Of a stretch of DNA of 64,000 nucleotides, positions 44,854 through 56,639 are shown in pieces. Under the pieces are notes generated by a model that saw only the letters and a list, made by a program, of their open reading frames with translations, was not told the DNA's origin and did no database searches. Within the stretch, counting starts at the first letter, position 1; the number at the start of each line of letters is the position of its first letter. The stretch comes from Loripinus fragilis (lineage: Eukaryota > Mollusca > Bivalvia > Lucinida > Lucinidae): positions 98,084,368 to 98,148,367 of the forward strand of contig OZ026516.1 of NCBI GenBank assembly GCA_964019695.1, written 5' to 3'. The position numbers and the translations under genes are program-made.

Positions 44854-47800
44854 ATGGCCAGACTTAGCAGTTCTAATGGTGCAGATAAAACAAATGATTT
44901 ATCTACAGGAAAAGATACGGACCCAACCATAAAATGTGAAGAAACACATTGCAATGAAACTTCGAGACAGAGCCCTTTGGTTGAAGAATCTGACCATCTG
45001 CAAATCACCATTGACAGAGTAAGGGCTGTCACTATCAAAGCTCCGCTGACAATTCAAGGGACATTTACCAAGGGAATCATAGACACCGGAGCTGAGGTCA
45101 CTGTTCTTAGTGAGCAACTTTACAACCTCTTTCCAAAAGATAAGCCCCCATTACAGAAAGCAAGGCGTGGTCTAGTTGTGGCTGATGCTGGGAGAGAAAT
45201 GAAAACATGTGGTATTGCTGAGGTTGAATTCAGTATTGGGGATTACTCATTCATCTGGCTGGTTTATGTTGCCCCGATTCGAGATGATCTTTTATTGGGA
45301 TGTGACCTTATAGATGAAATGAACATCACAGTTAATACCAAGAGAGGTATACAGATAGAAGATAAATGGATAGATTGTGAGGTGATTAGATCACATGACA
45401 GCACAGCTCAAGTGAAGGTATCTAGAGCTGTAACAGTACCAGCTAATTCCGAGTTCATAATGAGGTGTCAGTGCAATTCTGCCATCACACAAGAAAACTG
45501 CACCTGTATTTTCGAGGCAACGGAAGAAGCCCAAGAGAAGTTATTAATTGCACGGAGTGTAATGCAGCCTATTTCAAACAAGATTCCAGTGAAGCTGATC
45601 AATCATCGCTCTACCCCGGTGAAGCTAAAAAAGGGTCTTGTACTGGGTACATTGCAACCAGTAGGCTCTTTAATGGAGACTGGTCAATCCATCAGTATTA
45701 CAGATCATAAGGAAGGTCTATCTATTTGTAGACTCAACATGCATAACAAACACAATGAAGAAACCTCAAGTTTCAATACAAGGGAAACCTCATTAAATGT
45801 TAGGTCTAAAGAAGAAAGCTGTAGTCCAAAGAAAGAAGAAACAGAACATAATATTCCAACACATCTACAAGAACTATTCAAGACCAGTTCAGCCACTCTT
45901 GAACCTGAACAAAAGCTGAAATTGGAAGACCTACTTCTAAAATACCAGGATGCATTTGCAACGACAAAGAATGAACTTGGGAAATGTTCAGTCTTAAAGC
46001 ATAAGATTGACACTGCTGAATCTGCACCAGTACGGCAGCCTTTACGGCGTACACCTCAAGGTTTCAAAGGAGAAGAGGATAAATACATCAAAGAACAACT
46101 TGCAGCTGGTTCGATCCATCCCTCTACCTCGGCCTGGAGTTCGCCGCTGGTCCTTGTTCGTAAGAAAACAGGCGATGTCAGAGTCTGTGTGGACTACAGA
46201 AAACTAAATGAAAGGACAATTAAGGATGCATACCCTCTGCCACGGATTGATATGTGTCTAGACTGTCTTTTTTTCAGCAAAAATTTATTCTACTATAGAC
46301 CTCCAGAGTGCTTACTTGCAACTAGAAGTGGCTGAAGAAGACCGACAAAAGACAGCATTCATCACAAAATATGGTTTATATGAGTACTCGGTGATGCCAT
46401 ATGGCCTTTGCAATGGACCAAGCACATTTCAACGCTGCATAGAACTGATATTCCGAGGCATCCAATGGGAATATCTGCTTGTATACTTGGATGACATAAT
46501 TGTCATCGCCACTGATTTCGACGAACACATCCAGAGACTTGATGAAGTTTTTAGGCGAATATCCTTGGCAGGTCTAAAAATGAAACCAACAAAATGCGAG
46601 CTGTTTAAGTCGGAAGTCCTTTTTCTGGGTCATGTGGTCGGGCAGAAAGGAATTCGTCCCAACCCTAAGACTATTGAGGCTGTAATTTCATGGAAAGAAC
46701 CAACCAGTGTCAAGGAAATACAGCGTTTTATCGGACTCTGTTCATATTACAGACAGTACATTCAGAATTTTAGTCACATAGCTGCACCTATGCTGAAGCT
46801 CACAAAGAAGAATTCAAAATTCATCTGGAATGAATCCTGCAGATCTGCTTTTGAGACATTAAAGGAGAAGCTATGCTCAGAACCCATATTGGCATATCCA
46901 AAACAAGGTTTAGAGTACATTTTGGACTGCGATGCAAGTAATGTTGGCATAGGAGGAGTACTTTCTCAAGTACAAGACGGGAAAGAACATGTTATTGCCT
47001 ATGCTTCCAAGAGGTTGAACATACATCAAGAGAGGTACAGTGTCACAAGAAGGGAACTTCTCGCTGTAGTGACGTTCATGAATCATTTCCGTCATTATTT
47101 ACTGGGACAGAAGTTCAAGTTAAGAACAGACCATGGCTCACTGAGATGGATCTTCGAGTTCAAGGACCCCCGAGGGCAAGTAGCACGCTGGCTTGAAGTG
47201 TTAGCCCAGTATGATTTTGTTATTGAACATCGAAAAGGGTCAAAACACAACAATGCAGATAGTCTATCCAGAAAAGACTTTGAAGAAGAAACATGCAAAC
47301 ACGATGAATCTCATTCAGAAAACTGTACAGTTTGTCAACAGACTTCACAGGAATGGGTAGACTTCACAGAAGAAGTGGATAATGTGGTCGACCTGGGAGT
47401 TAAAGTATCTTATCTTAAGGCTGAGGTACCTAGCGAGGAGAAAGTCTGCCTCAGAGCATTTACTCGGGCTCAAGCAAAAGCTTTAACAGGTTCTGAAACA
47501 ACAGGTACAGAGCATGGGCATACACAATCAACCCCAAACATCACTTCAGAGACCATGTTTTTACCTAGATATTCTCTTGAGGAGATCCAGCGATTACAGC
47601 GGGAAGATATTGTTCTTTGTGTGATCAATGAATGGATGGATACCCAAGAAATGCCATGCAGGGATGAAGTTGCAGCGATGAGCCCTGCTGTACGGAAATA
47701 TTGGCTTAATGCCGAAAATATTGTCAGACGCCGTGGAATCTTATATCAGAAAAGATGGACTTATAAGCCAAGGAAGTACCAAACATTACAGTTGTTGGTA

Positions 47801-48889
47801 CCAAGGCTACTGAGAAAAGAAATAATAAGAAATAACCATGACACCTTATTGGCTGGACATTTTGGGGTAAACAAAACCGCAAAGCGAATCAAGCAGAAAT
47901 TCTACTGGTATAGAATGGATGAAGATATACGTTTACACATAAGGATGTGCCATCAATGTAACAGACATAAAGATCCGGTCAACAAACCGAAAGCAAAGAT
48001 GAGAAATTATACAGCTGGTTACCCTATGGACCGAATAGGAATTGATGTAATGGGCCCGTTACCATTGTCAAAAGAGAAAAACAAGTATATACTTGTAATA
48101 GGGGATTATTTTACCCGCTGGATGGAGGCTTACCCACTGCCATCACAACAGGCTGAACCAGTGGCACAGAAAGTTGTAATGGAGTTTTTCTCTCGGTTTG
48201 GTACCAGTCTGGAGATGCATTCTGACCAAGGTCGCAACTTTGAGAGTCAATTATTTAAAGAAGTTTTGAAGCTACTGCAGATTAAGAAGACGATGACAAC
48301 AGCTTATAGGCCTAGCTCAAACGGTCTAATCGAAAGATTTAATGGTACCCTCGGACGCATGATTAAGAAGTTTGTCAGTCAGCACAAACAGGACTGGGAT
48401 CAGCATTTGCAGTTGTTGGTGGCAGCATACCGAGCAAGTCCTCATCCTGCCACAGGGTTCAGTCCAAATTATTTGATGTTTGGCAGAGAAGTCAACCTGC
48501 CCAGTGACATACTGTTTCCATTTCCGCAGACTGAAGTTGCTCCTGATCTACCAGAGTATGTTTTAGAGCTCAGAGAAAGAATGGAAGAGTGCTACAACAT
48601 AGTGAGACAAAACTTAAAAGCTGCCGCCGAAAGACAGAGTCGACAGCACGATACTAGAATTGTGGAAAACCAATATAAAGTTGGTGATATCGTTTATTTG
48701 AAACTAGGAGCTTTCAAGAAGCTTGATGGGAAGTACTATGGACCTTATGTGGTTACAAAACTATGCAGTCCGTGCATATATGAGATCAAGGGAAAGACAT
48801 CCTTATATGTAGTTCATCATGACAGACTGAAGAGATACGAGAGTGAAAGAGTACCAAGATGGATCACAAAGATGCTGAAACAACTTTAA
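44854..48889 (+). pseudogene. pol: pol (PR-RT-RNaseH-IN) of the large Gypsy element
   Basis: ATG at 44,854; the frame is -1 relative to gag and is closed upstream by TAA at 44,836. First segment (to 46,335): aspartic protease with IIDTGAEVTVLS (active Asp at residue 77) and the RT start (WSSPLVLVRKKTGDVRVCVDYRK). The frame is lost in a T7 run at about 46,267-46,273; RT resumes in the next frame with the catalytic VYLDD (about 46,486-46,495), RNase H (LDCDAS, RRELLA, TDHGSL, NNADSLSR: all four acidic positions present), an HHCC integrase finger (H…H…CHQC), and integrase core D, D, E with exactly 35 residues between the last two. A GPY/F-type C terminus (YYGPYVV) follows. One extra base explains the break; otherwise all catalytic residues are present. 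Confidence 0.92.
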
Positions 48890-49041
48890 TATAGAACTTT
48901 TTTGTCATTTTGATGTAAAACCAATGCCAGTTGGAAATCCCCTCTAAATTGTAAATGCTAAAATTTTTCTCTGACACCGATGGAAAACTATGGTCCTCCG
49001 AAAACCAGATATATGCTATATTCTCCTTCACGGGGACTTAT

Positions 49042-49061
49042 GAACCTTCATATCATTTCAG
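49042..49061 (+). promoter_or_regulatory. Possible splice acceptor before ORF3
   Basis: CCTTCATATCATTTCAG lies directly against the ORF3 ATG (49,062), with pyrimidine-rich sequence ending in CAG. It would allow ORF3 to be made from a spliced subgenomic RNA, as env is in gypsy. The donor is not identified. Confidence 0.4.
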
Positions 49062-49898
49062 ATGACAGCCCAGAAGAACTACATTTGTCTTGTCTGCCAT
49101 ATTGTTGGCCTCTTGGACAACATTTACAAACATGTGTTCGAGGAACACATTAAGAAATGGGCCCCACTACAGTGTTCCTGTGGGTTCGTGAGGGGGACTG
49201 AAAAGGGACTCCGCAGACATCAACGTAATGCGGAGTGCCATGGACCGTTCCTGAGGGAGCTGCCTGGGGTAAAGCTCGAGGAGTACCTAAGAAAGGCCAC
49301 GCAGGCAGAATGTGCGAGGGCCTGGAGGGAAGCACCGGAAAGACAGGGAGTTGCGCAGCAGAACGAAGCAACTGTTACGAATGAGGCAGCGGAGAGAAAT
49401 GATGCTGAACAACTTGACTTCAATGACTGGATGATAGTGGCAGAGGAACAGAGGCTCACTACAACCACTGCAACACAAACTGATATTGAGGAGTCCGCCC
49501 AACCAACCTCGCTGGCCAATAGTTTTCAGGAAACCTTAAAGAGACAGAACCTCCATCTGCTGGAAGACAACAATCAGCTAGTAGCTCAGTTGGACCGCCA
49601 CAATAAACAGCTGGCTGAACAGAAACGGATAAACGAGGCTCTGTCGGCGGAGGTTTGTCAGCCAGCAATGGGAATTGCTAGCGATGCTGCTCTCCATGGG
49701 CTTGAGGATGCCTGGAGGAGAAGTGAGGAAGAGATGGCTAACCACTCAGGAGCGCCTCTTTTTCCAGAGCCGCCCAAGCGCTTGGAGAGCACCATCCATA
49801 TTCCAGCGACAAACACCCGCTTACGGAGAACAGAGAAGATTTGGAAGCGGGCATGTGAGGATGCAGGAGAATCTTATAGTAAGAGAAATAGATATTAG
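49062..49898 (+). CDS. ORF3: zinc-finger-like/coiled-coil protein of the Gypsy element
   Basis: Intact 278-codon ORF between pol and the 3' LTR, where envelope genes sit in some Gypsy elements, but it has no signal peptide or membrane segment. The N terminus holds two finger-like arrays: C9-x2-C12-x11-H24-x4-H29 and C38-x-C40-x12-H53-x6-H60. A Glu/Ala/Thr-rich middle follows, then a coiled coil at about 152-197 (LKRQNLHLLEDNNQLVAQLD), and a basic tail (LRRTEKIWKRACEDAG, then SKRNRY). Base composition is visibly more GC-rich than gag or pol, hinting at a separate origin. A nucleic-acid-binding or gag-like accessory role is inference only; I recognise no named family. Confidence 0.75.
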   Translation: MTAQKNYICLVCHIVGLLDNIYKHVFEEHIKKWAPLQCSCGFVRGTEKGLRRHQRNAECHGPFLRELPGVKLEEYLRKATQAECARAWREAPERQGVAQQNEATVTNEAAERNDAEQLDFNDWMIVAEEQRLTTTTATQTDIEESAQPTSLANSFQETLKRQNLHLLEDNNQLVAQLDRHNKQLAEQKRINEALSAEVCQPAMGIASDAALHGLEDAWRRSEEEMANHSGAPLFPEPPKRLESTIHIPATNTRLRRTEKIWKRACEDAGESYSKRNRY

Positions 49899-52030
49899 AA
49901 ATTTCTTCCAGCTCAGGAATCTTTCTTTATGTATTCAAAACTAAATTCAATTATAATAAACTAAAATTCAGATTCCTGAAGTTTTGGCATTTCATCTCAT
50001 CAATCACATTTGGGTTATTATTTTCTAAACATTAAAGTTGTTGAATATGTATATGGTAAGAAAACAAAACAAAAATCAGTCATCTTCACTGCCAGGTTCC
50101 TGATCTTCAACCTCTTCCTTCAGTCAGTCATAAATAGTTGTTGTGAGTAGCATAAATTTCATGTTATCAATTTTTGCACTTATTGTTGGCATATTTTATA
50201 GTGGACTAATAAAAAAAAGTTAAGTTGTTGATGAAAAGTTATGTCCGAAATTATTGGGATTTAAATCCAGCATTTTGTTTTTCCTCATTCTCATGAAGTT
50301 ATTTGAGGTTATTTTTCACAAAGCAATTGTGAAATTACAACATTTCATTTTTGTTGCTGTTTTTATTTTTTATAAAGCTTTGCGTCTGCTGAAACGGTAT
50401 AAAGCAGATGCTGAGTCTCAGTTTTCTGAGTAATTTTGTAAAGTAGCAGCTCCAAGCTTTGAAATATTTTTGGAGATTGTGCATGTAGCACGTCTTGTTT
50501 CATTATCATTTTTTGTACCAAATAATGCTACAATTTAAGTTACATTTTGAGCCTATGTGCAAATATGATAAGTTTCTGCATTAAGTATTCAATGTATTTC
50601 AGCTTTTGAATTTTCAAAGAAGGGAACATTGCATAATTTTAATTAGAAAAGATGTTGTGTTGATGAAAGGTTATGGCTTCGCGCTGTTGTGTCGGCTACT
50701 GGTGGGGATGACACATAATATTGGTTAGTTTTCTAATTTTAAGCTTTCAGTTCTGAATGAGCACTGAGGGCTGATACAGAGTAGGGTAATCTCTGTGTTG
50801 ACTTAAGTTCTCTTACTAAGGGTGCCCTCACCAGTTCGGCCACAACGGAGTGAAACACCTGTAACAGTATTTATGTGATAGGTTAATTATCATCTAGATT
50901 TGATACTTGGAAGTACAATATTGCTCGTCTGTACTGCATCTGGCTGTTCCTTGATTGTGAATTGTTGTTGATGATGTGGTTTGCAGATTAGGGTAATCTC
51001 TGCGAGATGCATTGGCAATTGTTCACAGGGTTACGGCTGGGTTATGCACAGGTTTGTAGATGTTTGTTTAAGATTGTGAAGACATTATAGTAAATTATGA
51101 AAGATTTGTTCTATTCAGAGCCTAACCATAAATGAGATCAGATTTTGGTTTGAATTTTGCAAATTATTGGAGGACAGATTAGGATAAACTCTGTACTGAA
51201 TTTGTAAAGTGTGTGGATACTCTATTAAAATGGTTTAAGGGTTTTGCTCTGAATAGTTTCTAATCAATTTCATCATTTAACGGTTTAATCATTTTGATGT
51301 AATATGGGTCAGGACACATAGAGATAAATGCCAATAGCGGATTTTATGCATAAATGGGGACCATGCATTATAACTTTGAAGTTTAAAACCATTCCACTTT
51401 ACATAACATTGCCAGTTCTGTATAAAGGTTTCAGTATGAAAGCTAACATTCCTTTGGTAGCTCAAGAATTCTTGGTTCAGTCTGAGTGAGTACATCTACG
51501 GACTTCATTGTAAGTTACAAGCATTTTTGTACTTGTAATGCAATCACAGATTCCTGAAATCAATATTACAGGACATTTTATTGTTTATATGAGTGCCAGT
51601 ATTTTGTTGATTGGTCACACATTTATTTTCATAAATTTATTGCTGATTTTTGTACTTTTTCTACATTTTTGACATATGACAATTTTTTTTAGCTGTTTTG
51701 GGACACCATAATATTGCTTGATGATGTAAATGTCTGCATAAATGAATCGAGATTGCGGAAGGCATCTATTCACTTTACTGTTATAAGTAATTTGGACTCA
51801 GATATACTTGAAGCTGTTTTCCATTTGTGTTAAGTCTGAAAAATAAGGTTATTGGCTTATGACATTTACATGATGCAATAGTTGGTTATGGTGTTTCCAG
51901 GGTATATATTAGTTGAACATTGATGTTCCCTATCATTTGTGGTATGTTTTATGACTATGCTCAGCAAATGTGGTATTGTAGTATAGATTTCAGGGACGAA
52001 ATCACGAAAAATTTTCTCCCTTAAAATTTT
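49899..52030 (+). other. 2.1-kb non-coding internal region of the Gypsy element
   Basis: T-rich, without open frames of note, between ORF3 and the 3' LTR. Repeated short phrases recur (TTAGGGTAA at about 50,781 and 50,988, AGGATAAACTCTG at 51,180). Unusual in length for a Gypsy element; might contain RNA signals or remains of a lost gene. Confidence 0.6.
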
Positions 52031-52034
52031 TCTT

Positions 52035-52052
52035 TTTCAAAAGAGGGTCCCG
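52035..52052 (+). other. Candidate polypurine tract
   Basis: CAAAAGAGGGTCCCG directly precedes the 3' LTR. The AAAAGAGGG core is the best purine run near the LTR edge and would prime plus-strand synthesis. Confidence 0.5.
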
Positions 52053-54226
52053 TGTTGTGGAATTCACATTTGCTGTGACTAGTCTACTATGTTGGATATT
52101 AGCGGAAAATTGATGTAGTTTTGTAAATAACTTGTTTTCTATAATTCTGACTGCAGTTAACATACATGTAAGAAATGAGCACAGATGCTCATTTGGTAGA
52201 GTGTTGGACTGGGGATCGAAGGGTTGCTAGTTCGAGACTCACTGCTGGCTAAGTCATTGTGTTGTGTCCTTGAGCAGGACATTTTGCTGGTTCAACCCAG
52301 GTTGACGGGAAGTGGTCCTGACATGATTGTTAAATTGTTGACTTGGATGTAAAGTAACCAAACATGTAAGTTTTGGAGTATAAAAGAGTGATAATCCAAT
52401 CAGTAAAGCTCATTTTACCTGGCTGGATTATTTCCCTTTGGTAAACTCATTTATGATCAGAACTTTTAAGGAAATCATAACTTTTCAGAGTTTGAAATCT
52501 TTTGGTAATATCAGGTTATGAAATCTTATAATTTTAAGGAGTCTAAATATCTGTTATCAATTTAAACCAGCACAAGTGGACAACTTTTGATAAAGAGTGG
52601 AAACCTATCTTCCTCTCTAGAAATTCTGCTTATCTTTGTTTCCAAGGTAAGAGCTATTTTTAGCTAGGAATTTTGGGTCTGAGATTAATTATGTAAACTT
52701 CAGAAACCTTTTACCACCAGAATTATGGACACTTATGAATTGTTGAGAAATGCTTAGTTTTAGTTTTTGATCCCCAAAAATATTAAGTTTTAGAAAATAT
52801 TTTGATGAGCCTGAGCCATATTTGGCAATGGAAAGTGATACTTCTGGGATTATACACTATTTCCTGGGTAGAGCAGATAGTTTGGTACTCTGCCAGGTAG
52901 AAGGTTCTATTATTAACCAATCAAAAGGCCAGGATAAGATCAGGTGATCTAGTTACTGAGAATGTGTATTCATTATTAGGAGAGGCACCTGAGCTGCCCA
53001 GTATTCAGCAGGAGATCAGCACAGAGCAAACATATATGAAAGGTATCTGATAAGAATTAATTAATTAATTAGTCCAAGGCATTCCTTGCGTTTAGGGGGG
53101 GGGGGGGGTAGAATACACTTTTCAGTGGGGATTAAAGCAAAACAATATTTGGTAATTTTATTGAGGAGACTTTCTCACTGTTGGAATTATTAAAATTAAT
53201 TCTTTTCTCACATATTGTGTAAATTGCATGTTGGTCATTGTTTCAGTCCACACTTTTAATGTCTGAGGTTTTTGGAAGGTTTTTTCTAGAACTTGTTAAA
53301 GGAAGGTTTCCTTTATCTGCATCCTTAATTAAGAGTGTGTACTAGGAATAATTACTGATAAATGTTGATTTTGCTGCTTAGATAATAAGAACAATAGTTC
53401 ATATTTCTTCCACCTTCATGGAGGGGTGAATCTCCTATGGCAGGTTTTGCCTATTGTGTGTGAAGTTAGCTGAACTTTTTCAACAAACAGAAGTCTATAT
53501 ATTGTGAGAGGCAGATTATTAACTCTTTAATTGGGATCATCTTTTGGATTACTAGTGTTCAAATTACATACCGTCTGCTATGAGGGAGTGAGTTTTATTC
53601 CCAAGGCAAGTTTGCCTAGATGCGTCATGTATTTTGAGCATATCTAAAATGTTAGTCGCTTAATTGTGGGACGAAAGAGTGAAAAGTGTACTGTCGGTCC
53701 TGATCTGGATCCAAACTGAGGTATATAAAATAATTCCATCCAAAACAAGTTCAGATAGTTTCCCATCTGTTATGAGGGAGTAAGTTCTATTCCCATAGCA
53801 GGTTTGCTTAGATGGAGTATATGTTCTGAACCACTTATTAATATCTATAGTCAGATACCTACAATACAAGCAAAAGAAATGAGGACCATAGCTTTCTATC
53901 TGTCTATTTCTTAGTGCCCATTTGACCTGATTTATCCATAGCTGGCATTGGTTAATATCCACTCACATACATGTACCTACATTTATTGTCTTGTTTGTAA
54001 ATATACATGCACTAGAGTTAGATAAATCTCTCAACTCAAATTGATTTTGTTATCATTTCTTAAGCCAAAATCCCACTTGTAAAAATTAGACTGCTTATCT
54101 GGGTGTGCAGTGAACAACCAGTGGTGTCGGCATCCTGACCAGACAAAATTAGATGGTCTGACTGATTAAGGTGATTGTTTAAAAAAAGTTCTCAAGTGTA
54201 GTACAACGCCTGTCAATTATATGACA
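52053..54226 (+). repeat. 3' LTR of the large Gypsy element
   Basis: 2,174 bp, the same length as the 5' LTR with about twenty substitutions by eye. It carries the same SINE-like module, TATA box (52,379-52,386) and G run (about 53,095). The minus-strand frame at 53,660-53,962 mirrors the one in the 5' LTR. Confidence 0.95.
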
Positions 54227-55300
54227 CATATTTGCGAACAAGGAAGGCAGCTGGTCATAATGTAGTTTACATCAAATGGAAGTATTAAAGAGTTCAAGGA
54301 TATAATATCAGCACCTCATAGTATTTTTTTCAATGCAATTCTCTCTCAATGCACAAGTCCATATGCACAGAAAAAGCCAGTGTTACAGCAATTCATAAAA
54401 AGAGAAATGCAATCGATGTGACCACTCAGAGACCAAGCGCACTTTTAAGGACAATTGGTAAAGATTTTCAATTTTCTTCGTCATCATCATGTGTTAATAT
54501 CTCTTCAGTCTGGTTTCATACAGGGTGATTCTATATTCAACCAACTTGTATATATCTATCATACATTCTGCAAAGCATTTCTTTCATCTGAGCCATTTTT
54601 TGTATTATGATATGATCTATGTAAGGACTTATTGTATTATATGTACACACGTTTTTAAATTAAATTGAAACAAAAGTTTAAACTAAAGCATGAGGTGTAG
54701 GCAGAGACTGAAGTCAACGCTATTTGTTTTGATATCAGTATAGCATTTAAAAGGGTATGACAAAATGTCTTTTATGCAAAATTCTAACAGACGGAATTAC
54801 TGGATCTCTCCTTATATGGTTTAAAGACTATTTGAAAAATTGAAAGCAAAGAGTGGTTTTGCCAAGAGTCCTTTTACACTTGATTTATTTATTAAAGCAG
54901 GCGTACCTCTTGGTTCTTTACTTCGTCCCCTTCTTTTCCTCATATATATCAACAATATCAAATGTTATATCAATTCTTCAATTAGGATATTTGCTAATGA
55001 CACAAGCGTATATAATGTGGTGGAAAATCTGATTTTCTAATTCTGTCACTCGTAACACATCACATACATATACAAACTATACACGAAAATACACTGTCAT
55101 ATTACAAATCATTTTTATCATTATTTATACGTAACTGCAATGATCTTCCTCTGGAAGTACAAAACTCACATTGCCTCTACTCAATAGCATTAAAAACTTA
55201 ATGTTGGTCTCACATTGCCTCCGTCATACTTTTCTTTGCACGTCTTAGAACACATTTTAGTTCTCTAAACTATCATGAATCTCTATCTGAAGCCCACTAA
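54227..55300 (+). pseudogene. LINE fragment, part downstream of the Gypsy insertion
   Basis: Continues the LINE of 39,840-40,161. RKAAGHNVVYIKW (about 54,240) corresponds to the GKA.GPD.I block. AIHKKRNAIDVT (about 54,390), a FDRVWQ-like block (about 54,740), then VPLGSLLRPLLFLIYINNI and IFANDTSVY (54,906-55,010), where Asn replaces the second residue region of FADD. The end (SSGSTK, PPSYFSLHVLEH, about 55,140-55,250) is the C-terminal part. Many stops. The small frame at 54,840-55,040 is the longest intact piece. Confidence 0.75.
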
Positions 55301-55307
55301 TACCACC

Positions 55308-55556
55308 TTCACACTCAGCCACGTTCTTAATACGTCCTAGAAATATTAGATGGACGTAGTGGTCAACTTGAGCGTAGTAATGGACGTGAAGGATGTTGTC
55401 GGACTTTAAACATGTTCGAAAAGGCGTAGTGAAGACGTGGTGGTATCAGGATGCAAAAAGTAGGCAGTAAGGGCGTAGTAAATACGGCATTTACTTAGTG
55501 ACAACGTAATCCAGGCGTAATTGCATCTTTATTGACGTAGGGTGAGCGTGGCTGGG
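55308..55556. mobile_element. MITE-like element with GACGTAGT sub-repeats
   Basis: CACTCAGCCACGT at the left is mirrored by GAGCGTGGCTG at the right. The interior is a degenerate series of GGACGTAGT / GGCGTAGTA / GACGTGG motifs, about every 15-25 bp. Non-coding. Confidence 0.6.
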
Positions 55557-55700
55557 ACAAGAAAGATAATTAAGCTGTATACTATTGCATGAGCTCAAAC
55601 AAGCTTTATAGCATTTGTTATTTATACTAAGCTACTGTATGTACTTGTAGTCTAGCGTGCAATACACACTAGAATCTCATGCGATAGAATACAGCTTCAC

Positions 55701-55930
55701 CTTAACTCATTTAAGCCGAATATAATATCCCACTGATGTCCATTGGGCCAGTCATTTTCCAATATTAGGGTTTTTGGGTGGTATTTTTCATCTTTATTCA
55801 AAATTTAAAAGAAACTTCTGTCTGCAAACAGTGGAATACCTGGTCAGACGCCGCGTTTGTGGTGTCTGATCTGGCTTTGCACTGTTTGTCTATGTCCCAC
55901 AAAAAGGACTCTAGGCTTATATGGGTTAAC
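55701..55930. mobile_element. MITE-like element with TTAACTCATTTAAGCC ends
   Basis: Left CTTAACTCATTTAAGCCG and right AGGCTTATATGGGTTAAC are imperfect inverted copies. The interior has a CTGGTCAGAC…GTCTGATCTGG palindrome like other small elements here. The 67-codon frame at 55,778-55,981 is not a gene. Confidence 0.65.
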
Positions 55931-56639
55931 ATTGTTATACCAAATCATGTTATTATAGGAGTAAAAAAGGATACAGATTAATATGAGTCGAACGATTTTC
56001 TTCTGAATCCCATCTGTATGCTAATTGTATTCATATAATTATTTAATGTATCTATACAACATATATATTGGCTGTCTATTATAGATGAACGAACCAAGCA
56101 GCACAATAGTGATTCTCTTCTGAGAACCTTAACTTAACAAAAACAACACAAATGAAGCTTAACTGATATAGTTCAATGTTGGCTTTATATTGGTCATGAC
56201 GGTCATTTTGTTATAATGTTAATAAATAGATTGAATGTATGATTTATGTTGACAAATTCAACTGTGAACAACTATTTCAACTCAATGTTTCAACAGCAAC
56301 TATCAACTCCTGTCAACTGTTTTTGACTCAACGTTTCAACTCAAAGTTTATACTTCTTATTGTAACTGTCAACAAAATTCACAACAAATCAATGTAACTT
56401 CAACTTTCTACCTCAAACCAACATCTTGTACTTGCATGATTCTGTGAGGTACACAACCAAATCATGAATTTGGCAACAGATAATCAAAACTGCAACATAG
56501 CAGTTGACATGCAACGTAATATACTGTAACAAATATCTCCCATCTGATTGTAACAATTTACAAACTGAGAGTTTTACAAACAGATTTTTTAACTTTCGTC
56601 GAGGCAGAACTTGACTCAGCCATATCAATCGGAACTGTC
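55931..56639. other. Intergenic, CAACT-rich stretch
   Basis: No gene. From about 56,250 to 56,420 the sequence is a loose series of TCAACT / TTTCAACTC motifs, probably a decayed simple repeat. Confidence 0.5.

Larger units (their letters stand above)
40162..54226 (+). mobile_element. Complete 14-kb Ty3/Gypsy retrotransposon with extra ORF
   Basis: Two 2,174-bp LTRs (40,162-42,335 and 52,053-54,226) begin TG and end CA and are flanked by CATA (40,158-40,161 and 54,227-54,230). About twenty mismatches between the LTRs by eye (about 1%) indicate a young insertion. Internal order: primer site, about 790-bp leader, gag (43,146-44,827), PR-RT-RH-IN (44,854-48,889, integrase last as in Ty3/Gypsy), a 278-codon third ORF (49,062-49,898), 2.15 kb non-coding, purine-rich tract, 3' LTR. 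At about 14 kb it is large for the group. Gag and pol each have a frame break, so this copy is probably not autonomous unless those are sequence errors. Confidence 0.95.

Noticed and set aside
49062..49898. ORF3 as a retroviral-type envelope
   Set aside because: It occupies the env position but has no signal peptide, no membrane anchor and no cleavage-site pattern.
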